Positions 8,737 to 18,500 of a stretch of DNA of 64,000 nt are shown piece after piece. The stretch comes from Foliamicus sp963666765 (GTDB taxonomy: Bacteria > Pseudomonadota > Gammaproteobacteria > Steroidobacterales > Foliamicaceae): the NCBI GenBank assembly GCA_963666765.1, contig OY762933.1:434001-498000 (forward strand), read 5' to 3'. How positions within the stretch are numbered: position 1 is the first letter of the stretch; each line of letters opens with the position of its first letter. The notes beneath the pieces were generated by a model that was not told the DNA's origin, made no database searches, and worked only from the letters and a program-made list of their open reading frames with translations. The position numbers and the translations under genes are program-made.

Positions 8737-10101
8737 ATGGCTTTCGCGCTCACCGGCAAACAGGCAACGGACCAGTGGAGTCCGGACGGCTGGCTCAGCC
8801 GGGAGACTACGCAACAGCCGGAATACCGCAACAGCGAGGCGCTGGACGCGGCGCTGAAGGAGCTGGCCGTGCTGCCGCCCATCGTGACCAGCTGGGAGGT
8901 CGAAGCGCTGCGCGAGTCCATTGCCGAGGCGCAGCGGGGCGAGAGCTTCGTGCTGCAGGGCGGAGATTGCGCCGAGACCTTCGAGGAATGCACTTCCGAC
9001 ATCATCGTGAGCCGGCTGAAGGTGTTGCTGCAGATGAGCCTGGTGCTCAGCTACGGTCTGCGCAAGCCGATCGTGCGGATAGGACGCATGGCCGGGCAGT
9101 ACGCCAAGCCGCGCTCGGCGCCGCTGGAGTCGCGCGAGGAGGTGTCGCTTCCGAGTTTCCGCGGCGACCTGGTCAACCGGGAATCATTTACCACCGGCGA
9201 CCGGGAACCGGACCCGCAGCTCCTGCTGCGCGGGTACGAACGCGCCGCGCTCACGCTGAATTTCATTCGTTCGCTGGTGGACGGCGGCTTTGCCGACCTG
9301 CATCACCCCGAGAACTGGGACCTGGACTGGGTGAGTCACTCCCCGCAATCGCAGGGCTACGAGAAAATCGTGGACCTGATCAGGCGTTCGCTGGACTTCA
9401 TCGAGCACTCCACCGGGCGCGATATCAGCCGCTTGCGCCGCACCGACTTCTACACGTCGCACGAAGGGCTGCTGCTGCACTATGAGCAGGCCCAGACGCG
9501 ATACCTCGATCACCGCGGGCTTTGGTACGACCTGACTGCGCATTTCCCCTGGATCGGGATGCGCACCGCGCAGCCCGACGGCGGGCATGTGGAGTTTTTC
9601 CGCGGTGTGGCCAATCCCATGGGGATCAAGATCGGCCCGGGAATGACGCCCGAGTGGCTGCTGGACCTGCTTCGCATCCTGAACCCGGAAAACCAGCCGG
9701 GGCGCATCACGCTGATTCACCGCATGGGCGCCGGCAATGTCAGCGAGGTGCTGCCGCGCCTGATCGATGCGGTGCAGCGCGCCGACGCTCTGGTCCTGTG
9801 GATGTGCGATCCCATGCATGGCAATACCGAGACGGCCTCCAACGGCCGCAAGACGCGCAGGCTGGGTAATATCGAAGAGGAGCTGAGGCAGGCTTTCGAA
9901 CTGCATGCGCGCGCCGGTACCCGCCTCGGCGGGGTGCACCTGGAACTGACCGGCGAGAACGTGACCGAGTGCGTCGGCGGCGCGCGCGGACTGGACGAGG
10001 CTGATCTCGACAGGAGCTATCGCACCCAGGTCGATCCGCGCCTGAATTACGAGCAGGCGATGGAACTGGCCATGCTGATCACGCAACAGGCCGCCGCGTA
10101 A
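8737..10101 (+). CDS. 3-deoxy-7-phosphoheptulonate synthase, class II (plant type)
   Basis: 454 residues, the normal length for class II DAHP synthases, which condense phosphoenolpyruvate and erythrose 4-phosphate in the first step of aromatic amino-acid synthesis. Seen: LQGGDCAETFEE with the metal-ligand Cys (Cys78), IVRIGRMAGQYAKPRS, HRMGAGNVSEVLP, MCDPMHGNT, HLELTGENVTEC and a C-terminal DPRLNYEQA; these carry the Cys, His, Glu and Asp metal ligands. The ATG at 8737 has CGGAGG upstream; the frame stays open to a GTG at 8551 but the added residues do not belong to the family. No N-terminal plastid-like extension is present. It is followed by uvrC after 11 bases. Confidence 0.95.
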   Translation: MAFALTGKQATDQWSPDGWLSRETTQQPEYRNSEALDAALKELAVLPPIVTSWEVEALRESIAEAQRGESFVLQGGDCAETFEECTSDIIVSRLKVLLQMSLVLSYGLRKPIVRIGRMAGQYAKPRSAPLESREEVSLPSFRGDLVNRESFTTGDREPDPQLLLRGYERAALTLNFIRSLVDGGFADLHHPENWDLDWVSHSPQSQGYEKIVDLIRRSLDFIEHSTGRDISRLRRTDFYTSHEGLLLHYEQAQTRYLDHRGLWYDLTAHFPWIGMRTAQPDGGHVEFFRGVANPMGIKIGPGMTPEWLLDLLRILNPENQPGRITLIHRMGAGNVSEVLPRLIDAVQRADALVLWMCDPMHGNTETASNGRKTRRLGNIEEELRQAFELHARAGTRLGGVHLELTGENVTECVGGARGLDEADLDRSYRTQVDPRLNYEQAMELAMLITQQAAA

Positions 10102-10112
10102 TATCGGCGCCG

Positions 10113-11939
10113 ATGAGCGCCGAAAGCAGAGAAGACTTCAATCCGGGGAAATTCCTCGAGAGCCTGACCCGCAACTGCGGCGTGTACCGCATGCTGGACG
10201 GCAAGGGCGTCATCCTGTACGTGGGCAAGGCCAAGAACCTGAGGCGCCGGGTGGCGTCGTACTTCGGGTCGCGCAGCCATCAGCCGCGTATTCAGAGGCT
10301 GATGAACCGCACCCGGCAGGTGGAAGTGACCGTCACGGAGACCGAACAGGAAGCGCTGCTGCTGGAGTGCAACCTGATCAAGCGCCACAAGCCGCGGTTC
10401 AACGTCTATCTGCGCGACGACAAGAGCTATCCGTATATCTACTCCACCACCCGCGATCCCTTTCCGCGCTTTGCCTTCCATCGCGGCGCCCGGCGCGGCA
10501 AGGGCCGTTACCTGGGACCGTATTCGAATGCCGCGGCCGTGCGCAGCGCGCTGAGCCAGGCGCAGAAGCTGTTCCGGATCCGGCTGTGCGAAGACTCCTA
10601 TTTCCGGCGCCGCAGGCGGCCTTGCCTGCAATACCAGCTGAACCGCTGCACGGCGCCCTGCGTGGGACTGGTGAGCGAAGAGGAATATGCGGCGGACGCC
10701 GGCCAGGCGCTGATGTTCCTGGAGGGAAAGAACGAGGCCGTGCTGGAGGACCTGCTGGGTCGCATGGAGGGCGCGGCGGCGGAGCTGGACTACGAACGCG
10801 CGGCGCTGCTTCGCGACCGGGTGGCCGCGCTTCAGCGCATACAGGCCAGCCAGTCGGTGGCGGGAGGGGCGGCGCGGGACCTGGACGTGGTCGCCGTGGC
10901 TGAGAGCGGCGGCGTCTTTTGCGTGGCCGTGCTATGGATTCGGCGTGGCACGCTGACCGGCAGCCGGCTGTTCTTTCCCCGGGTCGTGCCCGGTGTGGAG
11001 ACCGGCGAGGTCCTGAGCGCCTTCATTTCGCAGCATTACTTCGAGCGCGGCGCGCCGCGGGAAATCATCACCGGCGGCCCGGTCAGCCGGCGGGGCCTGC
11101 TGCAGAGCGCGCTGGGCATGCAGAGCGGCCACCGCGTGGCGGTTCGCTGGCAAGTCCGCAGTTGGCGCCGTCGCTGGGTCGAACTGGCGCGCAGGAACGC
11201 CGATGCCGGGGCGCTGCAGCAGGCGGCGGGCGCACGCGGCCTTGCGACGCAATTGAAGGCGCTGGCGAAGGAACTGCGCCTCATGCGTCCCCCCGAGCGC
11301 ATCGAGTGTTTCGACATCAGTCATACCGGCGGCGAGGCGCCTGTGGCGTCCTGCGTGGTCTTCTCGCCGGAAGGCGCCAGCCGGTCCGAGTACCGGCGAT
11401 TCAATATTCGCGATGCGGAAGGCGGCGATGACTACGGAGCCATCGCCGAGGCCGTGCGCCGGCGCTATGGCCGCCTGGTCCGGGAGGAGGCGACGCTGCC
11501 GGAACTGCTGCTGATCGACGGCGGACGGGGACAACTGAACGCCGCGCGTTCCGAACTGGAGGCGCTCGGGCTGTCCAGCTTGCCGGTAGCCGCGGTAGCC
11601 AAGGGATTCGGGCGCCGCGAAGGGCGCGAGCGCATCTATCTGCCGGACCTCGCCCGGCCACTGGTCCCCGGGTCCGGCTCCGCGGCGCTGAAGCTGGTTG
11701 CGCGAATACGCGACGAGGCCCACCGCTTCGCGCTGGAAGGTCATCGCCGGCGCCGGCTGGGTGCGCGCAAGTCCTCTGTGCTGGAGGAAGTGCCGGGTCT
11801 GGGACCCAAGCGCCGGCGCCAGTTGCTGCGCCATTACGGCGGTTTGCGCGGGGTCGAGGCGGCGCCGGTCGAGGACCTTCGAAAGCTGCCCGGTATCGGC
11901 CCGGAACTCGCGCAACGCATCTACGGCGCCCTCCACTAG
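10113..11939 (+). CDS. uvrC: UvrABC excinuclease subunit C
   Basis: 608 residues, full length. Order: GIY-YIG nuclease domain (GVY 23-25, YVGKAKNLRRR from 36) for the 3' incision, a Cys-rich stretch (RPCLQYQLNRCTAPCVG), a UVR segment (EAAAELDYERAALLRDRV-type, about 220-240) for UvrB contact, an RNase H-like endonuclease region (ECFDISHTGG, LLLIDGGRGQLNAA) for the 5' incision, and a C-terminal tandem helix-hairpin-helix (VPGLGPKRRRQLL, LPGIGPELAQRI). It performs dual incision in nucleotide excision repair in the cytoplasm. pgsA follows, as in many gammaproteobacteria, here separated by a large palindrome. Confidence 0.97.
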   Translation: MSAESREDFNPGKFLESLTRNCGVYRMLDGKGVILYVGKAKNLRRRVASYFGSRSHQPRIQRLMNRTRQVEVTVTETEQEALLLECNLIKRHKPRFNVYLRDDKSYPYIYSTTRDPFPRFAFHRGARRGKGRYLGPYSNAAAVRSALSQAQKLFRIRLCEDSYFRRRRRPCLQYQLNRCTAPCVGLVSEEEYAADAGQALMFLEGKNEAVLEDLLGRMEGAAAELDYERAALLRDRVAALQRIQASQSVAGGAARDLDVVAVAESGGVFCVAVLWIRRGTLTGSRLFFPRVVPGVETGEVLSAFISQHYFERGAPREIITGGPVSRRGLLQSALGMQSGHRVAVRWQVRSWRRRWVELARRNADAGALQQAAGARGLATQLKALAKELRLMRPPERIECFDISHTGGEAPVASCVVFSPEGASRSEYRRFNIRDAEGGDDYGAIAEAVRRRYGRLVREEATLPELLLIDGGRGQLNAARSELEALGLSSLPVAAVAKGFGRREGRERIYLPDLARPLVPGSGSAALKLVARIRDEAHRFALEGHRRRRLGARKSSVLEEVPGLGPKRRRQLLRHYGGLRGVEAAPVEDLRKLPGIGPELAQRIYGALH

Positions 11940-11961
11940 CCACGGTTCTTAAGGCGCAGGA

Positions 11962-12084
11962 GCCCCCTCGGAGCCTATGACCCTGTCCGGGTGGAGCGTC
12001 CGAGGCAGGGATGCCGAGGCCGAGCCCACAGGGATGTGCTTGCCGGCGTATCCACCCGGACAGGGTCATAGGCTCCGAGGGGGC
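11962..12084. repeat. Long perfect palindrome with two-hairpin cap, copy A
   Basis: Arms of 34 bases at 11962-11995 and 12051-12084 are perfect inverted repeats around a 55-base cap. Read on the minus strand, the cap holds CACATCCCTGTG and GGCATCCCTGCC, each a small hairpin with an ATCC-type loop, separated by GGCTCGG. It fills the gap between uvrC and pgsA. The same cap design occurs in copies B (24752-24861) and C (30369-30479), with unrelated arms. It could act as a terminator or RNA-processing structure, or be a mobile repeat; neither is shown by sequence. Confidence 0.9.
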
Positions 12085-12136
12085 CTGAGAGCGGCAACGC
12101 GTAGGCAGGGCAGGGGCGATTCGCTATAGTGGCGGC

Positions 12137-12709
12137 ATGAACCTCGCGATCATCCTGACGTGGTTCCGGGTCGCCGCCATGCCCAGCATCGTGGCCCTGT
12201 TTTACCTTCCATATTCGTGGGCGCATCCCGTGGCCGGCCTCGTATTCGGCGCGGCCGCGCTCACCGACTGGGCGGACGGCTGGGTGGCGAGGCGCTTCAA
12301 CCAGGGATCGCGTTTCGGCGCCTTCCTGGATCCGGTCGCGGACAAGCTGCTGGTCACCGCGGCCCTGCTGCTGTTGGTGCAGGCCAACCCGGGGATGGTG
12401 CTGGCGCTGGTCGCGATCGTAATCATCGGCCGCGAGGTGGCCGTCTCGGCGCTGCGTGAGTGGATGGCGGCGCTCGGTCAGCGGGGCCGGGTCAACGTCA
12501 TCCGGCTGGCCAAGTACAAGTCCATCGGGCAGATGGTGGCGCTGGCCTTCATGCTCTACGAAGAACCGCTGTTGTTCCTGCCGCTCTACGAAATCGGTTA
12601 CGTTCTGCTGCTGCTGTCGGCCGGACTGACCCTGCTGACCGGAGCCTTGTACATGCTGCGGGCCAGGGCGGCGATGCGCGGCACGTCGGCATATCAGGCT
12701 GAGCGCTAG
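12137..12709 (+). CDS. pgsA: CDP-diacylglycerol--glycerol-3-phosphate 3-phosphatidyltransferase
   Basis: 190 residues with about five membrane helices. The CDP-alcohol phosphotransferase signature is complete: D44, D47-G48, A51-R52, G61, D65 and D69 in the D-x2-DG-x2-AR-x8-G-x3-D-x3-D spacing. The enzyme makes phosphatidylglycerol phosphate from CDP-diacylglycerol and glycerol-3-phosphate in the inner membrane, the committed step to phosphatidylglycerol and cardiolipin. The location behind uvrC supports pgsA over other CDP-alcohol transferases. Confidence 0.93.
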   Translation: MNLAIILTWFRVAAMPSIVALFYLPYSWAHPVAGLVFGAAALTDWADGWVARRFNQGSRFGAFLDPVADKLLVTAALLLLVQANPGMVLALVAIVIIGREVAVSALREWMAALGQRGRVNVIRLAKYKSIGQMVALAFMLYEEPLLFLPLYEIGYVLLLLSAGLTLLTGALYMLRARAAMRGTSAYQAER

Positions 12710-12712
12710 TAA

Positions 12713-14155
12713 ATGGAGATGCGGACTTGTCCGTCAGTCTCGACGCCAACCGGCGGAAGATCGCGCCTCGCCGCAGCCTGCCTTGCGATACTGCTGGCCG
12801 CCGGCGCCTGCGCGCCCACCCCGGAGGCGCCTCAATCCGGCATTGCGATCAGCAACGTGACCGTTATTGACGCCGTGTCGGGGGAGAGGCCGGGGCAGAC
12901 TGTGCTGGTCGACGGCGACCGGATCGTGGCGGTCGGTCCTTCCGATGCGATCTTTTTCAGCGCGTCCGAACAGATTGACGGCGCCGGCAAGTTCCTGATT
13001 CCAGGACTGTGGGACATGCACGTTCACCTGACTTTCGACGAGCGATTCACGCCGACGATGCCGGAGATGTTCATCCGTTACGGGATTACCAGCGTGCGTG
13101 ATACAGGCGGCCTGATGGCGAAGGTGGCCCCGGTGGTGGAGCGCATGCGCGCGCAAGGCGCGATTGCGCCGCGGGTGTTTTTCAGCGGACCGCTGCTCGA
13201 CGGGGCGCCGGTGGTATACGACGGGATTGACGCTCCGGAAATCGGCGTGCCCACCCTGGATGCCGAGGCTGCCCGGACGCGCGTGGCGGAACTCAAGGCG
13301 CAGGGCGTGGATTTCATCAAGATTTACGAAATGGTGAGCCCCGAGGTCTTTGCCGCGCTGATTGAAGCCGCCGCTGCCCATGACCTTCCCATAGCAGCCC
13401 ACGTGCCCCTGTCGATGCGCGCTTCCACGGCCGGGCCGCATGTGAACTCCATGGAGCACCTGCGCAACGTGGAACTGGACTGCGCCGGAAACGCGGAAAC
13501 ACTGCTCGGGACGCGGCTTGAGGAATTGGCGTCGGGCGGAGACCGTTCGGGAATGATGCTGCGCACGGCATTGCACAACCTGCAGAGGATGGATGCGGTT
13601 GCGGCCCTGGATGAAGAGCGCTGCGCCGGGGTTCTGGCGACACTCCGCAACACCATCCAGGTCCCGACCGCGCGCCTCAACGCGCTGTCGATGTTTCCGG
13701 TCTTCCGGCGTGATGATTGGGCTGCGGCGGTCGCAGGCATTCCGGAAGCCGTGCGCGAACAGTGGAGTGGTCCGTCGTCTTCGGGTATTCCCGCCGCGGT
13801 GCAGCCGGACACGAGTTATGCGCAATACACGCTGGACATGATCGCGCGCATGCATGAAGCCGGCGTGCCGATCGGAGCGGGCACGGACACGCCGATTGCG
13901 CTGGCGATCCCGGGCTACAGCCTGCACAGCGAGCTGGAAGTGCTGGTCGCCGCCGGTCTGACGCCGCTGGAGGCGCTGGGCGCCGCAACGGTGCAGCCTG
14001 CCAGGTTCTTCTCGCTCGAGGACGAAATGGGCGCGATCGCCCCCGGCATGCGCGCCGACCTGGTGCTGCTGGACGCGAACCCGCTGGCCGACATCGGCAA
14101 TACCCGAACCATCGACCGCGTGATCGCGCGCGGCCGGCTCATGCCTGTTCATTAG
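12713..14155 (+). CDS. Lipoprotein amidohydrolase, imidazolonepropionase-like
   Basis: 480 residues, starting 3 bases after pgsA. The N-terminus carries a lipoprotein signal ending LAAGAC. The amidohydrolase barrel shows the metal motif DMHVHL, SVRDTGG, a possible Lys ligand in DFIKIYE, His in IAAHVPL and MEHLRN, and the catalytic Asp region GAGTDTP. A small N-terminal composite beta domain (ISNVTVIDAVSG) and the C-terminal MRADLVLLDANPLADI are typical of COG1228-type exported amidohydrolases, several of which are prolidase-like peptidases. The substrate cannot be assigned. Possibly co-transcribed with pgsA by position only. Confidence 0.85.
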   Translation: MEMRTCPSVSTPTGGRSRLAAACLAILLAAGACAPTPEAPQSGIAISNVTVIDAVSGERPGQTVLVDGDRIVAVGPSDAIFFSASEQIDGAGKFLIPGLWDMHVHLTFDERFTPTMPEMFIRYGITSVRDTGGLMAKVAPVVERMRAQGAIAPRVFFSGPLLDGAPVVYDGIDAPEIGVPTLDAEAARTRVAELKAQGVDFIKIYEMVSPEVFAALIEAAAAHDLPIAAHVPLSMRASTAGPHVNSMEHLRNVELDCAGNAETLLGTRLEELASGGDRSGMMLRTALHNLQRMDAVAALDEERCAGVLATLRNTIQVPTARLNALSMFPVFRRDDWAAAVAGIPEAVREQWSGPSSSGIPAAVQPDTSYAQYTLDMIARMHEAGVPIGAGTDTPIALAIPGYSLHSELEVLVAAGLTPLEALGAATVQPARFFSLEDEMGAIAPGMRADLVLLDANPLADIGNTRTIDRVIARGRLMPVH

Positions 14156-14184
14156 CGGACCCGAGGTAGGTCCGGGGAGGAGAA

Positions 14185-14835
14185 ATGAAAGCAATATGCG
14201 TCGCCGCATGCGGACTGCTTCTTGCCGGAGGCGGTTGGTCCGAAACCCTTGAGTGGGACACTTCGACCTACTCCCAGGGAGTCACGCCATGCGATATCGA
14301 GGCCTCGCACGGCGACGATCCGTATTCCGTGGGGCCTGGCGTGTCGCAGCAGGAAATGGATTACGACCGGGCCATTGCAGCCTGCGAGGCGGCGGTAGCG
14401 GCCGATCCCGGCAATCCGCGCCTGCGGTATCAACTGGCGCGGGTGTTCGGGTACAGCGGGCAGGGCGAGAAGGCCTATCCGCACCGGGAGGCGGCAATCG
14501 CAGCGGACTATCCGCAGGCCCTGTTCGTGAACGGTTACCTGCATTTTCTGGGGATCAACAAGGCCAGAAAGGACATTTGCAGGGCCGGGAGCCTTTTTCG
14601 GCGTTCCGCCCAGTACGGCCGGCTTGCGGGACAGGTGGGATTCACGCGCTACGCATTGGACGGCGCCTTCGAAGGCTGCACCGTGACCATCGATCCCCGG
14701 GAACTCATGGCATTTCTCCGGGCGGCGGAGGAATCGAACAGCGGCTACTACGAGAGCATGCTCATCGGGATGCTGAAGAAGGAAGTCAGTGCGAACTGGC
14801 CTCAACTGAATCTGACGCAGGGAGAGAACACATGA
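14185..14835 (+). CDS. Exported TPR-like protein, copy 1 of a tandem pair
   Basis: 216 residues with a signal peptide (MKAICVAACGLLLAGGGWS), then a conserved block TLEWDTSTYSQGVTPCD. A TPR-like pair of helices (AACEAAVAADPGNPRLRYQL) is followed by a Sel1-like hydrophobic helix (YPQALFVNGYLHFLG) and conserved Cys residues (TPCD, AACEA, ICRAG, GCTV), suggesting disulfides in the periplasm. GGGGAGG stands ahead of the ATG at 14185. Its stop overlaps the start of the next, paralogous gene (ATGA). Function unknown; possibly a protein-interaction module. Confidence 0.75.
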   Translation: MKAICVAACGLLLAGGGWSETLEWDTSTYSQGVTPCDIEASHGDDPYSVGPGVSQQEMDYDRAIAACEAAVAADPGNPRLRYQLARVFGYSGQGEKAYPHREAAIAADYPQALFVNGYLHFLGINKARKDICRAGSLFRRSAQYGRLAGQVGFTRYALDGAFEGCTVTIDPRELMAFLRAAEESNSGYYESMLIGMLKKEVSANWPQLNLTQGENT

Positions 14836-15458
14836 AGAAACTGATCGCAGTTTGCGGACTGCTTGCCTTTGCCGGGGCCTCCGCCGAATCGCTTGAATGG
14901 GATCCATCGAAGTATTCGCAGGAAATAACGCCCTGCGACCTGGCCGCAACGCACGCCCTGGACCCCAACAGGGTGGCGCCGGGCGTGTCGCAGGAAGAAA
15001 TGAACTTTCCCGGTGCGACGGCGGCCTGTGAGGCGGCGGTCGCCGCAGATCCGGAAAATCCCAGGCTGCAGTATCAGCTCGCCAGGGTCTACACCTATAG
15101 CGGAAAAACCGAGCTGGGCTGGCCGCACATGGAAGTAGCCGTGGCCGTCGAGTACCCCCAGGCGCTGTTTGTGAGCGGCTATATGCAGCATCTCGGTCTT
15201 TCTCCCGCAGAGAGCGACGCCTGCACGGCCGGCCGCCTGATTCGGCGCTCGGCGGAATACGGGCGACTTGCAGGGCGGATCGGCTTTGTGCGCTATGCAC
15301 TGGACGGCGGTTTCGACGAGTGTGAAGGCCTGGTCGAAGCGGCCCAACTGCGCGATTTTCTTGCGGCCGCCGCCGAGTCTACGGGCGACTACTATCAGAC
15401 CATGCTGATCGGGATGCTGCGCAACGAAATCGAGGCCAGGTGGCCCCAGGCGGATTAG
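14832..15458 (+). CDS. Exported TPR-like protein, copy 2 of a tandem pair
   Basis: 208 residues starting at ATG 14832, inside the stop of copy 1 (ATGA), with GGGAGAG upstream. The same frame is open much further upstream, but that stretch is the shifted shadow of copy 1. It has a signal peptide (MKKLIAVCGLLAFAGASA), then SLEWDPSKYSQEITPCD and the same TPR-like and hydrophobic helices (AACEAAVAADPENPRLQYQL, YPQALFVSGYMQHLG). The Cys residues match copy 1. This is a tandem duplication that has diverged but kept its full length. Function unknown. Confidence 0.75.
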   Translation: MKKLIAVCGLLAFAGASAESLEWDPSKYSQEITPCDLAATHALDPNRVAPGVSQEEMNFPGATAACEAAVAADPENPRLQYQLARVYTYSGKTELGWPHMEVAVAVEYPQALFVSGYMQHLGLSPAESDACTAGRLIRRSAEYGRLAGRIGFVRYALDGGFDECEGLVEAAQLRDFLAAAAESTGDYYQTMLIGMLRNEIEARWPQAD

Positions 15459-15474
15459 CCGCCGACACCTGGAC

Positions 15475-15487
15475 AATTGGTCATACC
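15475..15487 (+). promoter_or_regulatory. Possible GntR/FadR-type operator before the alginate TonB receptor
   Basis: AATTGGTCATACC lies about 100 bases before the receptor ATG. It resembles the AATTGGT-x-x-ACC half-symmetric sites bound by GntR-family uronate regulators. A GntR/FCD regulator is encoded in this locus, so it is the natural candidate to bind here. A weak promoter (TATACT at 15541-15546) lies downstream. This is inferred from similarity only. Confidence 0.4.
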
Positions 15488-15576
15488 TCTTTAACCTGTG
15501 GGAATAGTAAAGCGGTCCTACTGATCGCCAGGAATAGGTATATACTTCCTGCATAACCGCCTGTGGGGAGAGCAAA

Positions 15577-18500
15577 ATGCGGGAAATAGCAGTTACTGCC
15601 GGGCCAGGTCGCCGGGCGCTGGTTTCATTATGTGCAATTCTGGCAATGGCGCTGACGGGTTCGCTCGTTTACGCCCAGGAGGAAGAAGATTCCGAAGTGC
15701 CGATCGAAGTCGATGAGTCCATTATCGAAGAGATCGTCGTTACCGGCGTGCGGCTCGATATTCAGAATTCCATCCAGCTCAAGCGGAATTCCGTCGAGAT
15801 CGTGGACGGACTGAATGCCGACGAGATCGGCTCGCTGCCGGCCTTGTCCATCGGCGAGGCGCTGGAGACCATCACAGGCGCGGCGACTCATCGAGAGAAC
15901 GTCGCCGCGACCGAAGTCGCCATCCGTGGATTGGGGCCTTACCTCGGCACCACCACCGTCAATGTCAGAGAATCCACAAACGGGGGCGGCAACCGCGCGG
16001 TCAACTTCAGCATCTTTCCTTCCGAATTGTTCAATTCCGTCGCGATTCACAAGACACAGTCCGCGAGCTATATTGAAGGCGCTGTCAGCGGCCAGGTTCA
16101 GCTGACGACCAGGCGACCCATCGAGTACGGCAAGCAGCTCGCGCAATTCAGTCTCAAGAGCTCGGCGCATCCTGACGACAGCGACATCATCGGCCAGGAT
16201 GAGCGTGGATACCGCGCCACCGCCAGCTATATCAATTCATGGGACTTTGACGGCCTGGGCACTATCGGCATAACTCTCGGCGGGCAGCTACGCGACGATT
16301 CGAATCCCGAGGCGGAAGCGACTCACAGCACGGGAGGCGGGCGGCTTGAAGTGTGTCTGCTGGAATCATTCGATCCCATGGCACAGCCGTTTGACTTGAG
16401 CTCGCGATGTGAGAACAACGCATCCGGAAGCAGTGGCGACTCGGCCTTGAGCAATGACCGACTGCAGGACCTCATCGATTCCAACCCCGATTACAACAGC
16501 GTCGCCGATATTCCGTTTGCCTATATTCCCCGCAGTCGCCAATTCCGCCAGAATACGACGGATGACGACCGTCACGCCATTTTCGGAGCGATCCAGTGGC
16601 AGCCGAATGACAATGTGGACGTCATGCTCGATTTCCAGCAGTCCGAGCGGGATCAGAAGGAACTGCGGCGGGATCTTCTGTTCGGCAATACCCAGAATGC
16701 CGTGCGGGACCTGGTTTCCAACCCGCGTACCGGACTTGTGGAAAGTTTCGTCGTGGATACCGGTATCCGATCCAAGACTACGGACTTCGTACGCTTCGAA
16801 GAATATGAAGGCGCCGGCCTGAACATTGCTTGGCAAGCCACGGATGCCCTGGAGGTGTCATTCGATGCGGCGTTTGCGGACACCAGGCGTGTCGAGACGG
16901 ATATTGAGGCTACGCTGGGTGCGGACGAGGTGCTGAGAACGGATCCTTCAGACGTTCAGAGTAGAGAAGACTTCTGGATCCGGTTCGACGTGGATGTGCC
17001 CGGCACGGATGGGCTGGCATTGCCGACAGTCCTCAGCACGGACGGCAGCAGTTCGCGCGATCCTGCTTCGCTGCTGGATTTTGACGTTAACGATCCCCGC
17101 TACTTTACCGGTAGAGATCGTGCGCAAGTTCGCGGCAGACAGCAGATTCGCGAGCACACGATCGATGCTTTAAGGCTGGACTTTTCCTGGGACACCGAGT
17201 CCCTGGGCTTTGTCAACAACCTGCAGGCAGGAGTGCGCTCTTCCTCTCTTGAGTATCGCACCTTTGGCGGTAATCGCACCCGGGCCGGCATCAATCTGTT
17301 TGACGATGAGGATCTTGACGGCGTCCCCCACGGAAGCAACAGCACGCTTGAAGCCCGCACTGTCATCTTCAATGCCGCCAACAACTGCGGACAGTCCGGT
17401 TTCCCGGAACCTGATTTCCTGTCGGAGTCCAGAGGCGGTCGCGATCTCATAACGTTCGCGCACGGCATTGGCACCGGCACCGGATGGGCGACATTCGATT
17501 TTGGCTGTTTGCTCGATGAACTGCTCGCGAACTACGGTGGCAGGTCCGCAATGCAATTACAGAATGGAATCGAAACCAGCAGTGTCGATTTGACCGAAGA
17601 CGTGACGGCTTTGTACTTGCAGGCAAATTACGAGTCATTGATGTCCGGCCGGCCGGTCCGAGGCAATTTCGGTGTGCGCGTGGTTCGGACAGACGTCGAT
17701 TCAATCGGCTACCGCACTCCGCTAACGGTCATACAGGAAGAAGGCTTGTATTTTGTTGAGCCTGCGGACACGGACGCGCAGTACGAAAGTGTGTTGCAGA
17801 CCAACAGCTATACGGAGGTCTTGCCCAGTCTGACCTTCATTATGGATCTCAATGCCGATTGGGTACTTCGAGCCGGGGTATTCAGGGGTATGTCGCGTCC
17901 GGATCCGCACTCCTACAGCAATAGCCGCAGCATCAGCACCAACAACTCGGATGATGTGGAATCCGGCTACGGCAGTCTGGAAGAGGCGGTGTATGGCATC
18001 AGCTCGTCGGGCAACCCGAAATTGCAGGCTCTGCCATCCTGGAATGTCGATGTTGGTTTGGAATGGTACGCCAACGAAGATACGCTGCTGGCGGCCGGCG
18101 TCTATTGGAAACGCTTTCAGGGCGCTTTCGAGAACGCCTACCAGCCGGAAGACTTCCTGATTGACGGCAACGTCGTGACCGGCTCAGTGAGAACCACGCA
18201 GGTTTCCGATAAGGAGAGCGACCTCACTGGAGTTGAAATCACCGCGACGCATTCGTTCGGCTATCTGCCCGGATTTCTGGGCGGCTTCGGCGGCAAGATC
18301 AGCTACAACTATGCGGACTCCGGCTTTGAATTCGAAGATGGACACGGCGGCGACGGTATCGCCTTTGATGCCGATGGTAATGCAACTCCTCTCCTGGGCC
18401 TGTTGCCACCCGCCGGGTTGTGGGGACTGTCGCGTCATACCAGCGCAACGCAGATTTACTGGCAAAATGATCGCTTCAACGTGCAGGCGATATTCAAGGC

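Noticed and set aside
12734..14209. Long minus-strand open frame opposite the amidohydrolase gene
   Set aside because: Basic, low-complexity product without motifs; the plus-strand frame has metal-binding motifs and a lipoprotein signal.
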